DNA of 64,000 bases from Bacillota bacterium. GTDB lineage: Bacteria; Bacillota; Sulfobacillia; JACIYH01. Below the pieces are notes generated by a model. That model was not told where the DNA came from, did not search any database, and was given only the letters and a program-made list of their open reading frames with translations. Positions within the stretch are counted from its first letter, which is position 1; every line of letters begins with the position of its first letter. Shown one piece after another: positions 34,863 through 43,099 of this stretch. Made by a program: the position numbers and the translations under genes. The stretch covers positions 163,725-227,724 of the forward strand of contig JBFLXJ010000002.1 in assembly GCA_040757085.1 (NCBI GenBank). The letters run 5' to 3'.

Positions 34863-35033
34863 CTACCTGAACAGCCTGCCCAGCAGACGACCGGTCGCCC
34901 TGCCCACGGCCCGGCGTGTCATGCGCCGAACGACAGCCCCGGGGCCCTTGCGAACCGCCTGCACATCCCCCAGGAACCGGGCGAGTGCGTAAAGAAAGCT
35001 CCTCGTTTGCGCAAGAGACTTCCGGCGTGGCAC
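34863..35033 (-). CDS. Small basic conserved protein (56 aa) at the end of the nucleoside operon
   Basis: GTG 35033 opens a 56-codon frame 26 bases after the deoC stop. The product, MPRRKSLAQTRSFLYALARF, LGDVQAVRKGPGAVVRRMTR, RAVGRATGRLLGRLFR, is very basic and strongly amphipathic. It resembles short Bacillota proteins of unknown function with the pattern LAR-x-LGD-x-AV...G...RR-x-x-GR-x-TGR...LF. Spacing, orientation and composition support a real gene co-transcribed with deoC. The ribosome site (GGTGGGG) is weak. A membrane- or nucleic-acid-associated role is possible. Confidence 0.65.
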   Translation of the reverse strand: MPRRKSLAQTRSFLYALARFLGDVQAVRKGPGAVVRRMTRRAVGRATGRLLGRLFR

Positions 35034-35058
35034 AACCCCACCGCCCTTCCGTAGGGCC

Positions 35059-35871
35059 CTACGTCAGCCCCACCAGCTCGGCCATGATGGCTTCGCCGGA
35101 ACTCGTGCCCAGGCGGTCGGCGCCTGCCTCCAGCAGGGCCAGCGCTGTCGAGAGCGTGCGGATGCCGCCCGCCGCCTTGACACCCAGCCGGTCACCCACC
35201 AGCCGCCGCATCAGGCGAACATCGTCCGCGGTGGCACCGCCCGGGCCAAATCCGGTGGAGCTCTTCACGAAGTGCGCGCCGGCTTCCTCCGCCAGCCGAC
35301 AGGCCATCACTTTTTCCTCTTCAGTCAGGTAGCAGGTTTCAATGATGACCTTGACGGAGACGACCGGGTGACCACCCTTTGGAGGACGGCCGTCCTTTCC
35401 GGACGGGCCACACGCGCCCGTGTCCCGGGAGGCAGCGCTCCCCGCCTGCGGATCAACCGCATGCGGATCAACCGCCTGCGGATCGACGGCATGCGGATCG
35501 ACGGCCAGCGGAGCGACCGCCTGCACCACGGCCCGGATGTCTTCCCTAACCTCATCCAGCAACCCGGCCTTGAGAAACCCGATGTTGATGACCATGTCGA
35601 TCTCGCTCGCCCCGGCCCGCACTGCTTCTTGCGCTTCGTATGCCTTGACCGCGCTGGTCGTATTCCCCAGCGGGAATCCCACCACGGTGCAAATCCGTAC
35701 CGGGCTACCTTCCAGGTGCCGCGCAGCCAGGCTGACATAGGCCGGACTTACGCAGACGGCCGCAAATCCGTGCCTGCGCGCTCCCTCACAAAGAGCGGCA
35801 ACCTCCGCTGGAGTCGCGGTGGGCCGTAGGAGCGTCTGGTCTATGCGGCTTGCCAGTTCCTGAGGTCGCAT
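35059..35871 (-). CDS. deoC: Deoxyribose-phosphate aldolase with repeat-encoded insertion
   Basis: Splits 2-deoxyribose-5-phosphate into acetaldehyde and glyceraldehyde-3-phosphate at the end of deoxynucleoside breakdown. Catalytic features are present: the Asp in SEIDMVINIGF, the Schiff-base Lys203 in HFVKSSTGF and the relay Lys in GVKAAGGIRT. The protein is 270 aa, about 45 longer than the usual Bacillota enzyme, because residues about 119-165 are an insertion (AVDPHAVDPQ repeated, then a Gly/Ser/Pro-rich stretch) just before strand VKVIIETCYL. ATG 35871 follows GGAGGAGAG by ten bases. It lies in the cdd-pdp nucleoside operon. Confidence 0.93.
   Translation of the reverse strand: MRPQELASRIDQTLLRPTATPAEVAALCEGARRHGFAAVCVSPAYVSLAARHLEGSPVRICTVVGFPLGNTTSAVKAYEAQEAVRAGASEIDMVINIGFLKAGLLDEVREDIRAVVQAVAPLAVDPHAVDPQAVDPHAVDPQAGSAASRDTGACGPSGKDGRPPKGGHPVVSVKVIIETCYLTEEEKVMACRLAEEAGAHFVKSSTGFGPGGATADDVRLMRRLVGDRLGVKAAGGIRTLSTALALLEAGADRLGTSSGEAIMAELVGLT
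35443..35517. repeat. Five 15-bp tandem repeats inside deoC
   Basis: Units CGCCTGCGGATCAAC, CGCATGCGGATCAAC, CGCCTGCGGATCGAC, GGCATGCGGATCGAC and GGCCAGCGGAGCGAC follow one another without gaps. On the coding strand each gives five residues, alternating AVDPH and AVDPQ. The period is a multiple of three, so the deoC frame is kept. Confidence 0.93.
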
Positions 35872-35969
35872 AGCAAGGCTTACTCTCCTCCCCAGTACCT
35901 GCGTCTTGTCGCGGCATGCTCGCCTCGCAGCCCGCCTGCCGCGGATCCCGGCGCGCCTGGCCTACCAGC

Positions 35970-36467
35970 CTACCTGGCTCCACCGGTGTTCGGGGCAGGA
36001 TTACCCGCGTCCCGCCCGCCGCGCGGCAAGCTGAACCCCCAGGGAAGCAGCTCACCCACGCTGCTCACCGCCCGTTCCCCCCTGAGGTTGGCCATGATCA
36101 CGCGCAGGTCGCCAAACTCCCTCATCACCTGGCGGCAGGCGCCGCAGGGAAGGCAAACGCCCTCCGTATCCGCCACCACGGCCAGGGCCACGAACTCCCG
36201 GTGGCCCTGGGAAACGGCCTTGAAGATGGCCACCCTCTCCGCGCAAACCGTCAGCCCGTAAGATGCATTCTCCACGTTGCATCCCGTGAAGACGTCGCCC
36301 GACCGGGTCAGGAGGGCTGCGCCCACCGCAAACCCGGAGTAGGGAGCGTACGCCAGCTCACGCGCCCCCTTCGCGAGTTCCACCAGGGTCTCGTCGGAGC
36401 AGGGCCCACAGGAGCCCGCAGGTCCAGCCCCGCAACCGGCGGCCCGCTCCCCTCCCAAGTCGCCCAT
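35970..36467 (-). CDS. cdd: Cytidine deaminase
   Basis: Converts cytidine or deoxycytidine to uridine or deoxyuridine. ATG 36467 follows GAGGAGGTGGGG directly; GTG 36488 in frame would overlap the pdp gene. The zinc and proton-shuttle motifs are CAERVA (Cys and Glu) and PCGACRQ (two Cys), with GCNVENASYGLTVC upstream and YAPYSGFAVGAALL for substrate binding. At 165 aa it is slightly longer than the usual 130-140, with a Gly/Cys-rich N-terminal extension of about 20 residues (CGAGPAGSCGPCSDE). It lies 13 bases after pdp and 98 bases before deoC in the same operon. Confidence 0.93.
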   Translation of the reverse strand: MGDLGGERAAGCGAGPAGSCGPCSDETLVELAKGARELAYAPYSGFAVGAALLTRSGDVFTGCNVENASYGLTVCAERVAIFKAVSQGHREFVALAVVADTEGVCLPCGACRQVMREFGDLRVIMANLRGERAVSSVGELLPWGFSLPRGGRDAGNPAPNTGGAR

Positions 36468-36480
36468 GGTCCCCACCTCC

Positions 36481-37899
36481 TCACCCACACCTCTGGATTC
36501 CCTCGGCGGTTACCAGGGCCAAAACCAGCGGTGGTGCGGGCGGCCGTTCCTCCTCGATGCGGTAGGCTTCCCCCAGCAATGCCAGGGCGGGGGGCAACCG
36601 GGAGGGGTCGTTGTAATGAACTTCCGCCAGCACGTCGTCTCTGCACACCTCATCGCCCACCTTGCGGCGAAGCACGATGCCCACGGAAGGGTCGATGCGA
36701 TCTTCCTTCCTGGCCCGGCCCGCCCCCAGCACCATGGCCGCCCGGCCCACCAGCAGCGCATCCACCCGAGTCACGTACCCGCCCCCGCGTGCACGAAAAA
36801 GGTGGATGTGGCTGGCCATGGGCAGCAATCCTCCCTGCTGTGCCGGCCCGCCGCCTCGCCCCGCATCGCCGCCTCGCCCTTCCCCGCCGCCTGAGACCGG
36901 CATCAGCCCGGCACCACCCAGATCGGCCACAAGAGCCCGGGGGTCGCCGCCCTGGGCCTCTACCATGGCCCGGAGCCTGGCGAGCGCTGCTCCCGTATCC
37001 AGCAGTTCCTCCAGACGTGTTCGCGCCTCGTCCAGACTGGCGGCCGCCCGGCCCAGGACCAGCATGTGGCTGCCCAGCACCAGGCACAGTTCCCTGAGGT
37101 CGGCAGGGCCCTGCCCCGCCAGGGTGGCCACCGCCTCCCGCAGCTCCAGGGCGTTCCCCACCGCGTAGCCGAGGGGTTGATCCATGCCGGTTATCACTGC
37201 CCGCGTCCGGCGCCCAGCCCACTCCCCGATACCCACCATCATCCGGGCCAGAGCCAGCGCGTCGTCAAAATCCTTCATGAAGGCGCCCCTGCCCGTTTTG
37301 ACATCGAGCACGATGGCGTCGGCACCAGCGGCAATCTTCTTGCTCATGATGCTGGATGCTATCAGAGGAAGGCTGTCGACGGTGGCGGTTACATCACGCA
37401 GGGCGTAAATCTTGCCGTCGGCGGGAACCAGCTGTGGGTTCTGCCCCACCACGGCCAGGCCGATGCCGCGCACCTGCTCCAGGAAGCGTTCCGGCGGCAG
37501 ATCCACCCTCAGCCCCGGGATGGATTCCAGCTTGTCCAGGGTGCCTCCCGTGTGGCCCAGGCCCCGGCCCGACATCTTGGCCACCGGCACCCCTGCAGCC
37601 GCCACCAGGGGGGCCAGCACCAGGGTGGTCTTATCGCCCACCCCTCCCGTACTGTGCTTGTCCACCTTGACTCCGGGGACGGAACTCAGGTCGACGCGGT
37701 CGCCTGAATCCACCATGGCCATGGTCAGGTCGGCCACCTCCTGGGGCTCCATCCCCCGGAAGTACACGGCCATCAGGAAGGCCGCCATCTGGTAGTCGGG
37801 CAGCTCACCCCGCACGAACCCCTGCACCAGGAAGTCCAGCTCTTCGCGCGACAGCCGTCCTCCGTCCCTCTTCTTCAGAATGACGTCATATGCCCGCAC
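36481..37899 (-). CDS. pdp: Pyrimidine-nucleoside phosphorylase
   Basis: Phosphorolysis of uridine, deoxyuridine and thymidine to base plus (deoxy)ribose-1-phosphate. GTG 37899 follows GAGGAGG by eight bases and yields MRAYDVILKKRDGG, aligning with the B. subtilis Pdp start; ATG 37923 upstream is less likely. Family motifs: VKVDKHSTGGVGDKTTLVLAP, KMSGRGLGHTGGTLDKLESI, YALRDVTATVDSLPLIASSI, and DVKTGRGAFMK. Length is 472 aa, about 40 above B. subtilis Pdp, partly from a Gly-rich insertion (SGGGEGRGGDAGRGGG) near residue 335, in the C-terminal domain. Cytoplasmic homodimer by family. Feeds uracil salvage and deoC. Confidence 0.93.
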   Translation of the reverse strand: MRAYDVILKKRDGGRLSREELDFLVQGFVRGELPDYQMAAFLMAVYFRGMEPQEVADLTMAMVDSGDRVDLSSVPGVKVDKHSTGGVGDKTTLVLAPLVAAAGVPVAKMSGRGLGHTGGTLDKLESIPGLRVDLPPERFLEQVRGIGLAVVGQNPQLVPADGKIYALRDVTATVDSLPLIASSIMSKKIAAGADAIVLDVKTGRGAFMKDFDDALALARMMVGIGEWAGRRTRAVITGMDQPLGYAVGNALELREAVATLAGQGPADLRELCLVLGSHMLVLGRAAASLDEARTRLEELLDTGAALARLRAMVEAQGGDPRALVADLGGAGLMPVSGGGEGRGGDAGRGGGPAQQGGLLPMASHIHLFRARGGGYVTRVDALLVGRAAMVLGAGRARKEDRIDPSVGIVLRRKVGDEVCRDDVLAEVHYNDPSRLPPALALLGEAYRIEEERPPAPPLVLALVTAEGIQRCG

Positions 37900-37985
37900 C
37901 GCCGACGCCTCCTCATGGCACACGATATCTACGGACCTGGCTAACTCCGGGTCCAGCGCGTTTCTGCCGTCGCCTCACCACCACG

Positions 37986-38897
37986 TCACGCCTCTTCTCG
38001 CTCGTAGGGGATGCCGTCCGCCGCCGGGGGCGTCGTCCGCTTCAACACCCCGGCCAGCACCACCAGGGTGAGGGCATACGGGATCATTTTGATGAACTGG
38101 TAAGGCACCACGGCACTCTGGACCACGCGGAAGCTGAGGGATTCCGCCAATCCAAAGAGCAGGGCCGCCCACATGGCCCCCACGGGTGACCAGTTGCCGA
38201 AGATCATGGCCGCGAGGGCGATATAACCCTTGCCCTGGGTCATCCCCTCCACGTACATCCCGGTGTGCTCCACCGAAAGGTAGGCCCCGGCTAGGCCAGC
38301 CAGGACACCGCTCAGGAGCACCCCGCTGTAACGCAGGTGGTACACCTTCAATCCCAGGGTGTCGGCCGCCAGCGGATTCTCACCCACCGCACGGAGCCGC
38401 AGCCCGAACACAGTCTTCTCGATCACCCAGTAGGAAAGCGGGACGAGGAGAAAGCCCACCACCACCAGCGGGGATACGTTACTCACCAGGGGCCGCAGCC
38501 AGGGAATCTGGTCGAGGCCGGGGACGCTGATGGGTTCGAACCCCTGCACATGGGGGCTCATGGTGGCCTTCTGAAACAGGGTGATGCTGCAGAAGCGGGC
38601 GGCACCATAGGCCAGGATGTTGAGGGCCACCCCGCTCACGATCTGGTCCACCCGGAAAGTCACCGTCACCACGGCGTGGATGAGGGCCATGACCACCGCT
38701 GCCGTCACGGCGAGGGCCATGCCCGCCAGCGGGCCCCAATAGTAGGCACCCACCGCTCCCCAGAACGACCCGGTGATCATCATGCCCTCCAGGCCGATGT
38801 TCACCACGCCACCCCGTTCGGAATAGACAGCGCCCAGGGCCGCCAGGAGTACGGGCAGTCCCATGCGGATGGCGGAAGCCAAAAGTTCGCTGACCAT
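37986..38897 (-). CDS. Nucleoside ABC transporter permease (NupQ/YufQ-like)
   Basis: Second permease of a BMP-type nucleoside importer. ATG 38897 overlaps the stop of the upstream permease by one base, after AAGGAGG twelve bases away; the long open frame further upstream is antisense-like noise over that gene. The 303-residue protein has eight to nine spans and the family segments RGGVVNIGLEGMMITGSFWG, LNILAYGAARF, GLRLRAVGENPLAADTLGL and GKGYIALAAMIFGNWSPVGA. Homologues (BPL_transp_2) carry guanosine and other nucleosides. It ends 86 bases before pdp, consistent with one operon. Confidence 0.92.
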   Translation of the reverse strand: MVSELLASAIRMGLPVLLAALGAVYSERGGVVNIGLEGMMITGSFWGAVGAYYWGPLAGMALAVTAAVVMALIHAVVTVTFRVDQIVSGVALNILAYGAARFCSITLFQKATMSPHVQGFEPISVPGLDQIPWLRPLVSNVSPLVVVGFLLVPLSYWVIEKTVFGLRLRAVGENPLAADTLGLKVYHLRYSGVLLSGVLAGLAGAYLSVEHTGMYVEGMTQGKGYIALAAMIFGNWSPVGAMWAALLFGLAESLSFRVVQSAVVPYQFIKMIPYALTLVVLAGVLKRTTPPAADGIPYEREEA

Positions 38898-40015
38898 CAG
38901 CCCTGTAACGCCTCCTTCCTTTCCTGGCGGCGGATGTACCGGCTCATCACCGCGGAGGCCACCACGATGCTGAGGATCATGACCCCCTGCAGGATGACCA
39001 CGGTATCCATGGGCACCCCCGCGAATGCCTGCACTCCCTCCGCACCCCGGTTCAGAAAGCCGAAGAGCAGCGCTGCCAGGACGATCCCCAGCGGGCTGTT
39101 CTTGCCCATCAGCGCCACCGCGATACCCGTGAAGCCGTAGCCCTTGGGGAAATCCAGGTCCATGTATCCGAAGTACGACAAGAGGTCGCTCAGGCCGGTC
39201 ATCCCGGCGATGAGGCCGCTGAGCAAGAACGCTTTCGTGCACACGGAAGCGGGATGGATGCCCGCCGCCTCCGCCGCGGCGGGATTGTGGCCCACCGCGC
39301 GCAACTCGTACCCGAAGGGGGTCCTCCAGATGAGGTAGTGGACGGCGCCTGCCAGGAGCAGGGCCAGGGGGAAGAACCAGTTAAGGTAGACGTGGTTGGG
39401 GAGATCAACGCCGAACAGGGAAAGGAACCCGTGCATCCTGGGCATGAGGGCGCTGGGAGCAATCCTGGGCAACCTGATGAGCGGATTCCCCACCCCCGGC
39501 ATGAGACCCTGCTGTTTGTCCATGAACACGTCCGCGATCAGATAGTGGATGAGGGAAAAGGCAATGTAGTTGAGCATAATGGTGCTGATGACCTCGTGGA
39601 CCCCGCGCCTGACCTTGAGGTAAACGGGCAACAGCGCCCAGAGCACGCCGCCCAAGGCGGCCACGGCGATGACCAGGGGCAGGTGGACGAAGGACGGCAA
39701 CCCCTTGAGGGCAAATCCGGCCAAAGCGGCCAGGAAGGTACCGATGAGGTATTGCCCTTCCACCCCGATGTTGAATAATCCGGCCCGGAAGCTGACGGCT
39801 ACGGCCAGGCCCGAGAAAATGAGCGGGGTGGCGCCGAACAGGATGATGGCCACGCTGTCCAGCCGCCTGAGGGCAAAGACGAACATGGTGCGGTACACTT
39901 CCACCGGGTTTTTGCCGATGGCAGCCATGACCACGGCCCCCACCAGGACGGCGAACCCTATGGCCACAAGCGGGGATGCCAACTCCAGAGCCAGATACCT
40001 GTACCCTCTCCTCAT
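38897..40015 (-). CDS. Nucleoside ABC transporter permease (NupP/YufP-like)
   Basis: First permease of the nucleoside importer. ATG 40015 gives MRRGYRYLALELASPLVAIG, a normal N-terminus leading into span 1; the in-frame upstream codons are not conserved. The 372-residue protein includes FGATPLIFSGLAVAVSFRAG, LFNIGVEGQYLIGTF, HEVISTIMLNYIAFSLIHYL, GYELRAVGHNPAAAEAAGI and GYGFTGIAVALMGKNSPLG, all typical of this BPL_transp_2 branch. About ten spans. It lies between the ATPase gene (49 bases upstream) and the second permease (overlapping). Confidence 0.92.
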   Translation of the reverse strand: MRRGYRYLALELASPLVAIGFAVLVGAVVMAAIGKNPVEVYRTMFVFALRRLDSVAIILFGATPLIFSGLAVAVSFRAGLFNIGVEGQYLIGTFLAALAGFALKGLPSFVHLPLVIAVAALGGVLWALLPVYLKVRRGVHEVISTIMLNYIAFSLIHYLIADVFMDKQQGLMPGVGNPLIRLPRIAPSALMPRMHGFLSLFGVDLPNHVYLNWFFPLALLLAGAVHYLIWRTPFGYELRAVGHNPAAAEAAGIHPASVCTKAFLLSGLIAGMTGLSDLLSYFGYMDLDFPKGYGFTGIAVALMGKNSPLGIVLAALLFGFLNRGAEGVQAFAGVPMDTVVILQGVMILSIVVASAVMSRYIRRQERKEALQG

Positions 40016-40063
40016 ACCCGCCCCATCCCCCGGCCGATCATGACCGCACGATCTCCTCGCCAC

Positions 40064-41593
40064 TCATGACCCCGCCATCCCCCGGCCCGGCCCTTTGCCG
40101 CCCAGCATGTAGTGGCCAATCTGCTCCGGGGTGACCTCGCCCGGACGGAACTCGGCCACCAGTTCCCCGTTGTACATGACCCCCACCCGGTCGCTGAGGG
40201 AGAGCACCTCCTCCAGGTCGGCCGATACCAGCAATACGGCCCGGCCGTGGTCCCGTGCCAGCAGCAACTGCTGGCGCACGAATTCCGTCGCGGCGATGTC
40301 CAGGCCCCTGGTGGGTTGGGAGGCGACGATGAGGGAAGGCTCCCGCGTCAACTCGCGGGCCAGGATCAGCTTCTGCTGGTTGCCACCCGACAGGTTACGC
40401 ACCGGAATATCCAGGGCGGGCACCCGGATGTCGAACCCGTTCACCAGGGTACGGGCGTGGGTCCTGGCAGACCTGAGGTCGAGCCGGTAGGGCAGGGAAA
40501 AACGCCTGGATCTGTGCAGGCCCAGGACGCCGTTTTCCCAGACGGTCATGGTCAGGATGAGACCGCGCCGGTGGCGGTCTTCGGGTATGTGGGCCATACC
40601 CAGTTCCCGTATTTGCCGCACCGTCCGATCGCCAATGGGGTGGCCGCGCACCAGCATGCGTCCCCCGGACGGCTTGCGCAGACCGGTCAGGGCTTCCACC
40701 AGTTCCGACTGGCCGTTGCCCTCTATCCCGGCGATGCCGTAGATCTCCCCGGCCTTCACCCGCAGGCTGAGCCCCCGCACTGCCGGGCGCCCTCCCCTGC
40801 CCGGCACCGTGAGGTCTTCGACCAGCAGGCAGTCCTCCCCCGGCCGGTAGGGACCACGCGCCAGTTCGAACAGTACGGGCCTGCCCACCATCATGCGGGC
40901 CAGATCGTCCTTTGTGGCCTTCTCCCTGGGCACCGTGTCCACCAGGACACCCCGGCGTAGCACCGATATACGGCTTGCTATCTCCAGCACCTCATCCAGC
41001 TTGTGACTGATGAAGATGATGGTCTTGCCCTGGTCGCGCAGGTTGCGCAGGTTCACGAACAACTCCCGCACTTCCTGGGGAGCCAGGACGGCGGTGGGCT
41101 CGTCCAGGATCAGGATTTCCGCACCCCGGTACAGGACCTTGAGGATTTCCACCCGTTGCTGCTGCCCCACCGAGAGTTCGCCTACCCGGGCAGCGACGTC
41201 CAGGACAAACTCGTACCGCCGGCAGAGATCCTCCACGACCCTGTGCGCGTCTCGCCCCCGCAAGACCCCCGCCCGGGCGGGTTCCGATCCCAGCACGATG
41301 TTCTCCAGAACGGTAAAACGGGGGATCAGCATGAAGTGCTGGTGCACCATGCCGATCCCCAGTTCAATGGCCCGGCGGGGACTGTCGATCACCACCCGTT
41401 TGCCGCCCAGCCGGATTTCCCCCGCGTCCGGCTGGTAAAGGCCGGCGAGGATCTTCATCAGGGTGCTCTTGCCGGCACCGTTCTCCCCCACCAGGGCGTG
41501 GATCTCGCCCTTGTCGATTCCCAGGGATATGTGGTCGTTGGCCACGACCCCCGGGAAGCGCTTGGTCAGGTCTCTAAGTTCGATCAACGCCAT
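40064..41593 (-). CDS. Nucleoside ABC transporter ATPase, double domain (NupO/YufO-like)
   Basis: Energises the nucleoside importer. ATG 41593 directly abuts the TAA of the binding-protein gene. Two ABC domains in 509 aa: the first with Walker A GENGAGKST (about 36-44), LSVGQQQRVEILKVLYRGAE signature and Walker B ILILDEPTAVL; the second with GIEGNGQSELVEAL, LSGGNQQKLILARELTREPS and a weaker Walker B (LIVASQPTRGLDI) in which the usual D-E is replaced by S-Q, as is common in the second half of these sugar/nucleoside-type ATPases. Membrane-associated on the cytoplasmic side with the two permeases that follow. Confidence 0.94.
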   Translation of the reverse strand: MALIELRDLTKRFPGVVANDHISLGIDKGEIHALVGENGAGKSTLMKILAGLYQPDAGEIRLGGKRVVIDSPRRAIELGIGMVHQHFMLIPRFTVLENIVLGSEPARAGVLRGRDAHRVVEDLCRRYEFVLDVAARVGELSVGQQQRVEILKVLYRGAEILILDEPTAVLAPQEVRELFVNLRNLRDQGKTIIFISHKLDEVLEIASRISVLRRGVLVDTVPREKATKDDLARMMVGRPVLFELARGPYRPGEDCLLVEDLTVPGRGGRPAVRGLSLRVKAGEIYGIAGIEGNGQSELVEALTGLRKPSGGRMLVRGHPIGDRTVRQIRELGMAHIPEDRHRRGLILTMTVWENGVLGLHRSRRFSLPYRLDLRSARTHARTLVNGFDIRVPALDIPVRNLSGGNQQKLILARELTREPSLIVASQPTRGLDIAATEFVRQQLLLARDHGRAVLLVSADLEEVLSLSDRVGVMYNGELVAEFRPGEVTPEQIGHYMLGGKGPGRGMAGS

Positions 41594-42691
41594 TTACTTG
41601 GGCAGATTCTTTTCGAACTCGGCCAGCTCCTTCTTGTCCGCCGGCACCTTTATCTCGCCGCTGATGATCTTCTTCTTCAGTTCCTCCAGCCTGTCCCGGA
41701 TGTCCTTGAGCATCTCCTGGTTGTACTCGTTAACGGCGTAACCCACGCCGTCCTCAGCCACCCCGAACACCCGGTACCCACCCTGGAACTTGTTTTCCAG
41801 GGTGGCCTTGATGGTTTCGAATACCGCCACATCCACCCGCTTCAGCATGCTGGTCAGGATGTACGGGCGCTGCTCGGGCTTGGCCGTGAGGGACTGGTCG
41901 GAATCCACCCCGATGACCAGCTTCTTCTGGGAGGCACCCGCCTCGATCACGCCGATCCCCGAGGCACCGGAGGCGTGGTAGACGATGTCGGCGCCTTTCT
42001 TGATCTGGGAAAGGGTGAGTTCCTTGCCCTTCACGGGATCCTTGAACGCCTCGCCCGTGGTGCCGATGTAGTCGCTGAATACCTCCACCTTGGGGTTCAC
42101 GTACTTGGCGCCGGCGATGTATCCCGCCTCGAACTTCTCGATGAGCGGGATCTTCATGCCTCCGACGAAACCGATCTTGTTCGTCTTCGTCTTCAGCCCG
42201 GCGGCCGCACCCACCAGGAAGGAGCCCTCATTCTCCTTGAACAGCAAGCAGGAAATGTTGGAGGCCTCGGTAAGGTCGCCGATAAAACCGTCGATGAGCC
42301 CGAACTTGGTGCCCGGGAACTCTTTCGCCACCTTCGCAACGTGGTCAGTGAACATGAAGCCGACTCCGAAGATGAGGTCGAACTTATCCTCTGCCAGCAG
42401 GCGCAGGAGTTGCTCCCGGTTCTCGCCGCCCGCAGAAGGCTCGAGGTACTTCGTTTCGATCTTGTCTCCGAACTCTTTCTGGGCTCTTTCCAACCCCGCA
42501 TATGCCGCATCGTTGAATGACAGGTCGCCCCGGCCGCCGATGTCGAACACCAACCCCACCCGGAGCGGCTTGGGCTTCTCCGGCTGCGCGGGGGCAGGAG
42601 CGGGCGCCTCCTTCTTGGCGCAACCAGCACCCAGCGTCGCCGCGGCAAAGATCAGCAGAAACCCCACTACCAGCAACCTTCGCCATGCCAT
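41594..42691 (-). CDS. BMP-family nucleoside-binding lipoprotein
   Basis: Binding subunit of the nucleoside importer (Bmp/Med/PnrA family). ATG 42691 lies downstream of GAGGGGGG and gives a lipoprotein signal (WRRLLVVGFLLIFAAATLGA followed by GC), Cys at about 24. Family signatures: VGLVFDIGGRGDLSFNDAAY at the mature N-terminus, FGVGFMFTDHVAKVAKEFPG, FKENEGSFLVGAAAGLKTKT, KIGFVGGMKIPLIEKFEAGY, DIVYHASGASGIGVIEAG and VIGVDSDQS. The Phe, Asp and Ser/Asn residues that hold the nucleoside in PnrA-like proteins are in these stretches. First gene of the operon running through to deoC. Confidence 0.93.
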   Translation of the reverse strand: MAWRRLLVVGFLLIFAAATLGAGCAKKEAPAPAPAQPEKPKPLRVGLVFDIGGRGDLSFNDAAYAGLERAQKEFGDKIETKYLEPSAGGENREQLLRLLAEDKFDLIFGVGFMFTDHVAKVAKEFPGTKFGLIDGFIGDLTEASNISCLLFKENEGSFLVGAAAGLKTKTNKIGFVGGMKIPLIEKFEAGYIAGAKYVNPKVEVFSDYIGTTGEAFKDPVKGKELTLSQIKKGADIVYHASGASGIGVIEAGASQKKLVIGVDSDQSLTAKPEQRPYILTSMLKRVDVAVFETIKATLENKFQGGYRVFGVAEDGVGYAVNEYNQEMLKDIRDRLEELKKKIISGEIKVPADKKELAEFEKNLPK

Positions 42692-43099
42692 TCCCCATCG
42701 ACCCCCCTCTTCACATGATGGGCTCGACCCCATACCAAGTAACAAAAAGTTCCCCGTCTGTCAGGCAAAATCCTGCCGGCTTACCGGGGCCGGCGCAACG
42801 CGTGGGCGCCGCTCGGCACCCGGGACGGGCGGGCGCCGCAGTGCTACCGGGGTGAGGCCCGGGCGTTCTCAGGACATGCTCCGCAACGCATCACGCGACG
42901 GCACCCAGGGGCAGCTTGGCTTTCCCAGGCAAGACCGGATGCTGCTGCCGGAGTGGTTGCTGATAGCAGATGCACCGCAGCGATCATATTATGTCTACAG
43001 CACTACGTCAGGAGCTTCTCCCGCGGCCACTGTAGCCAAATAGGCGGGGCGTCGTACGTCCACTGGCGCAGGCGAAGCTCCGTGGGAAGAGGAGAGAAA
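42692..43099. other. Divergent promoter region between nucleoside and glycosylation operons
   Basis: No gene is supported in these 408 bases. It must contain the promoter of the minus-strand nucleoside operon and that of the plus-strand glycosylation operon. An inverted repeat GGCAAAATCCTGCC lies at 42764-42777. On the plus strand CATATTATG at 42985-42993, 107 bases before the methyltransferase start, is the most AT-rich site and resembles the -10 of mother-cell sporulation sigma factors (CATA-NNN-T), but I see no convincing -35. Confidence 0.4.

Noticed and set aside
35443..35517. Regular 15-bp repeats as a possible CRISPR array
   Set aside because: There are no spacers, the period keeps the deoC frame, and no cas genes are present.
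38530..38560. GGTTCGAACCCC, a tRNA T-arm-like string
   Set aside because: It lies inside a well-supported permease gene, encodes part of the protein on the minus strand, and no acceptor or anticodon stems surround it.
42764..42778. Minus-strand GGCAG-GATTT-TGCC resembling a sigma-54 promoter before the nucleoside operon
   Set aside because: Only nine bases separate GG and GC; sigma-54 promoters need ten. It is simply an inverted repeat.
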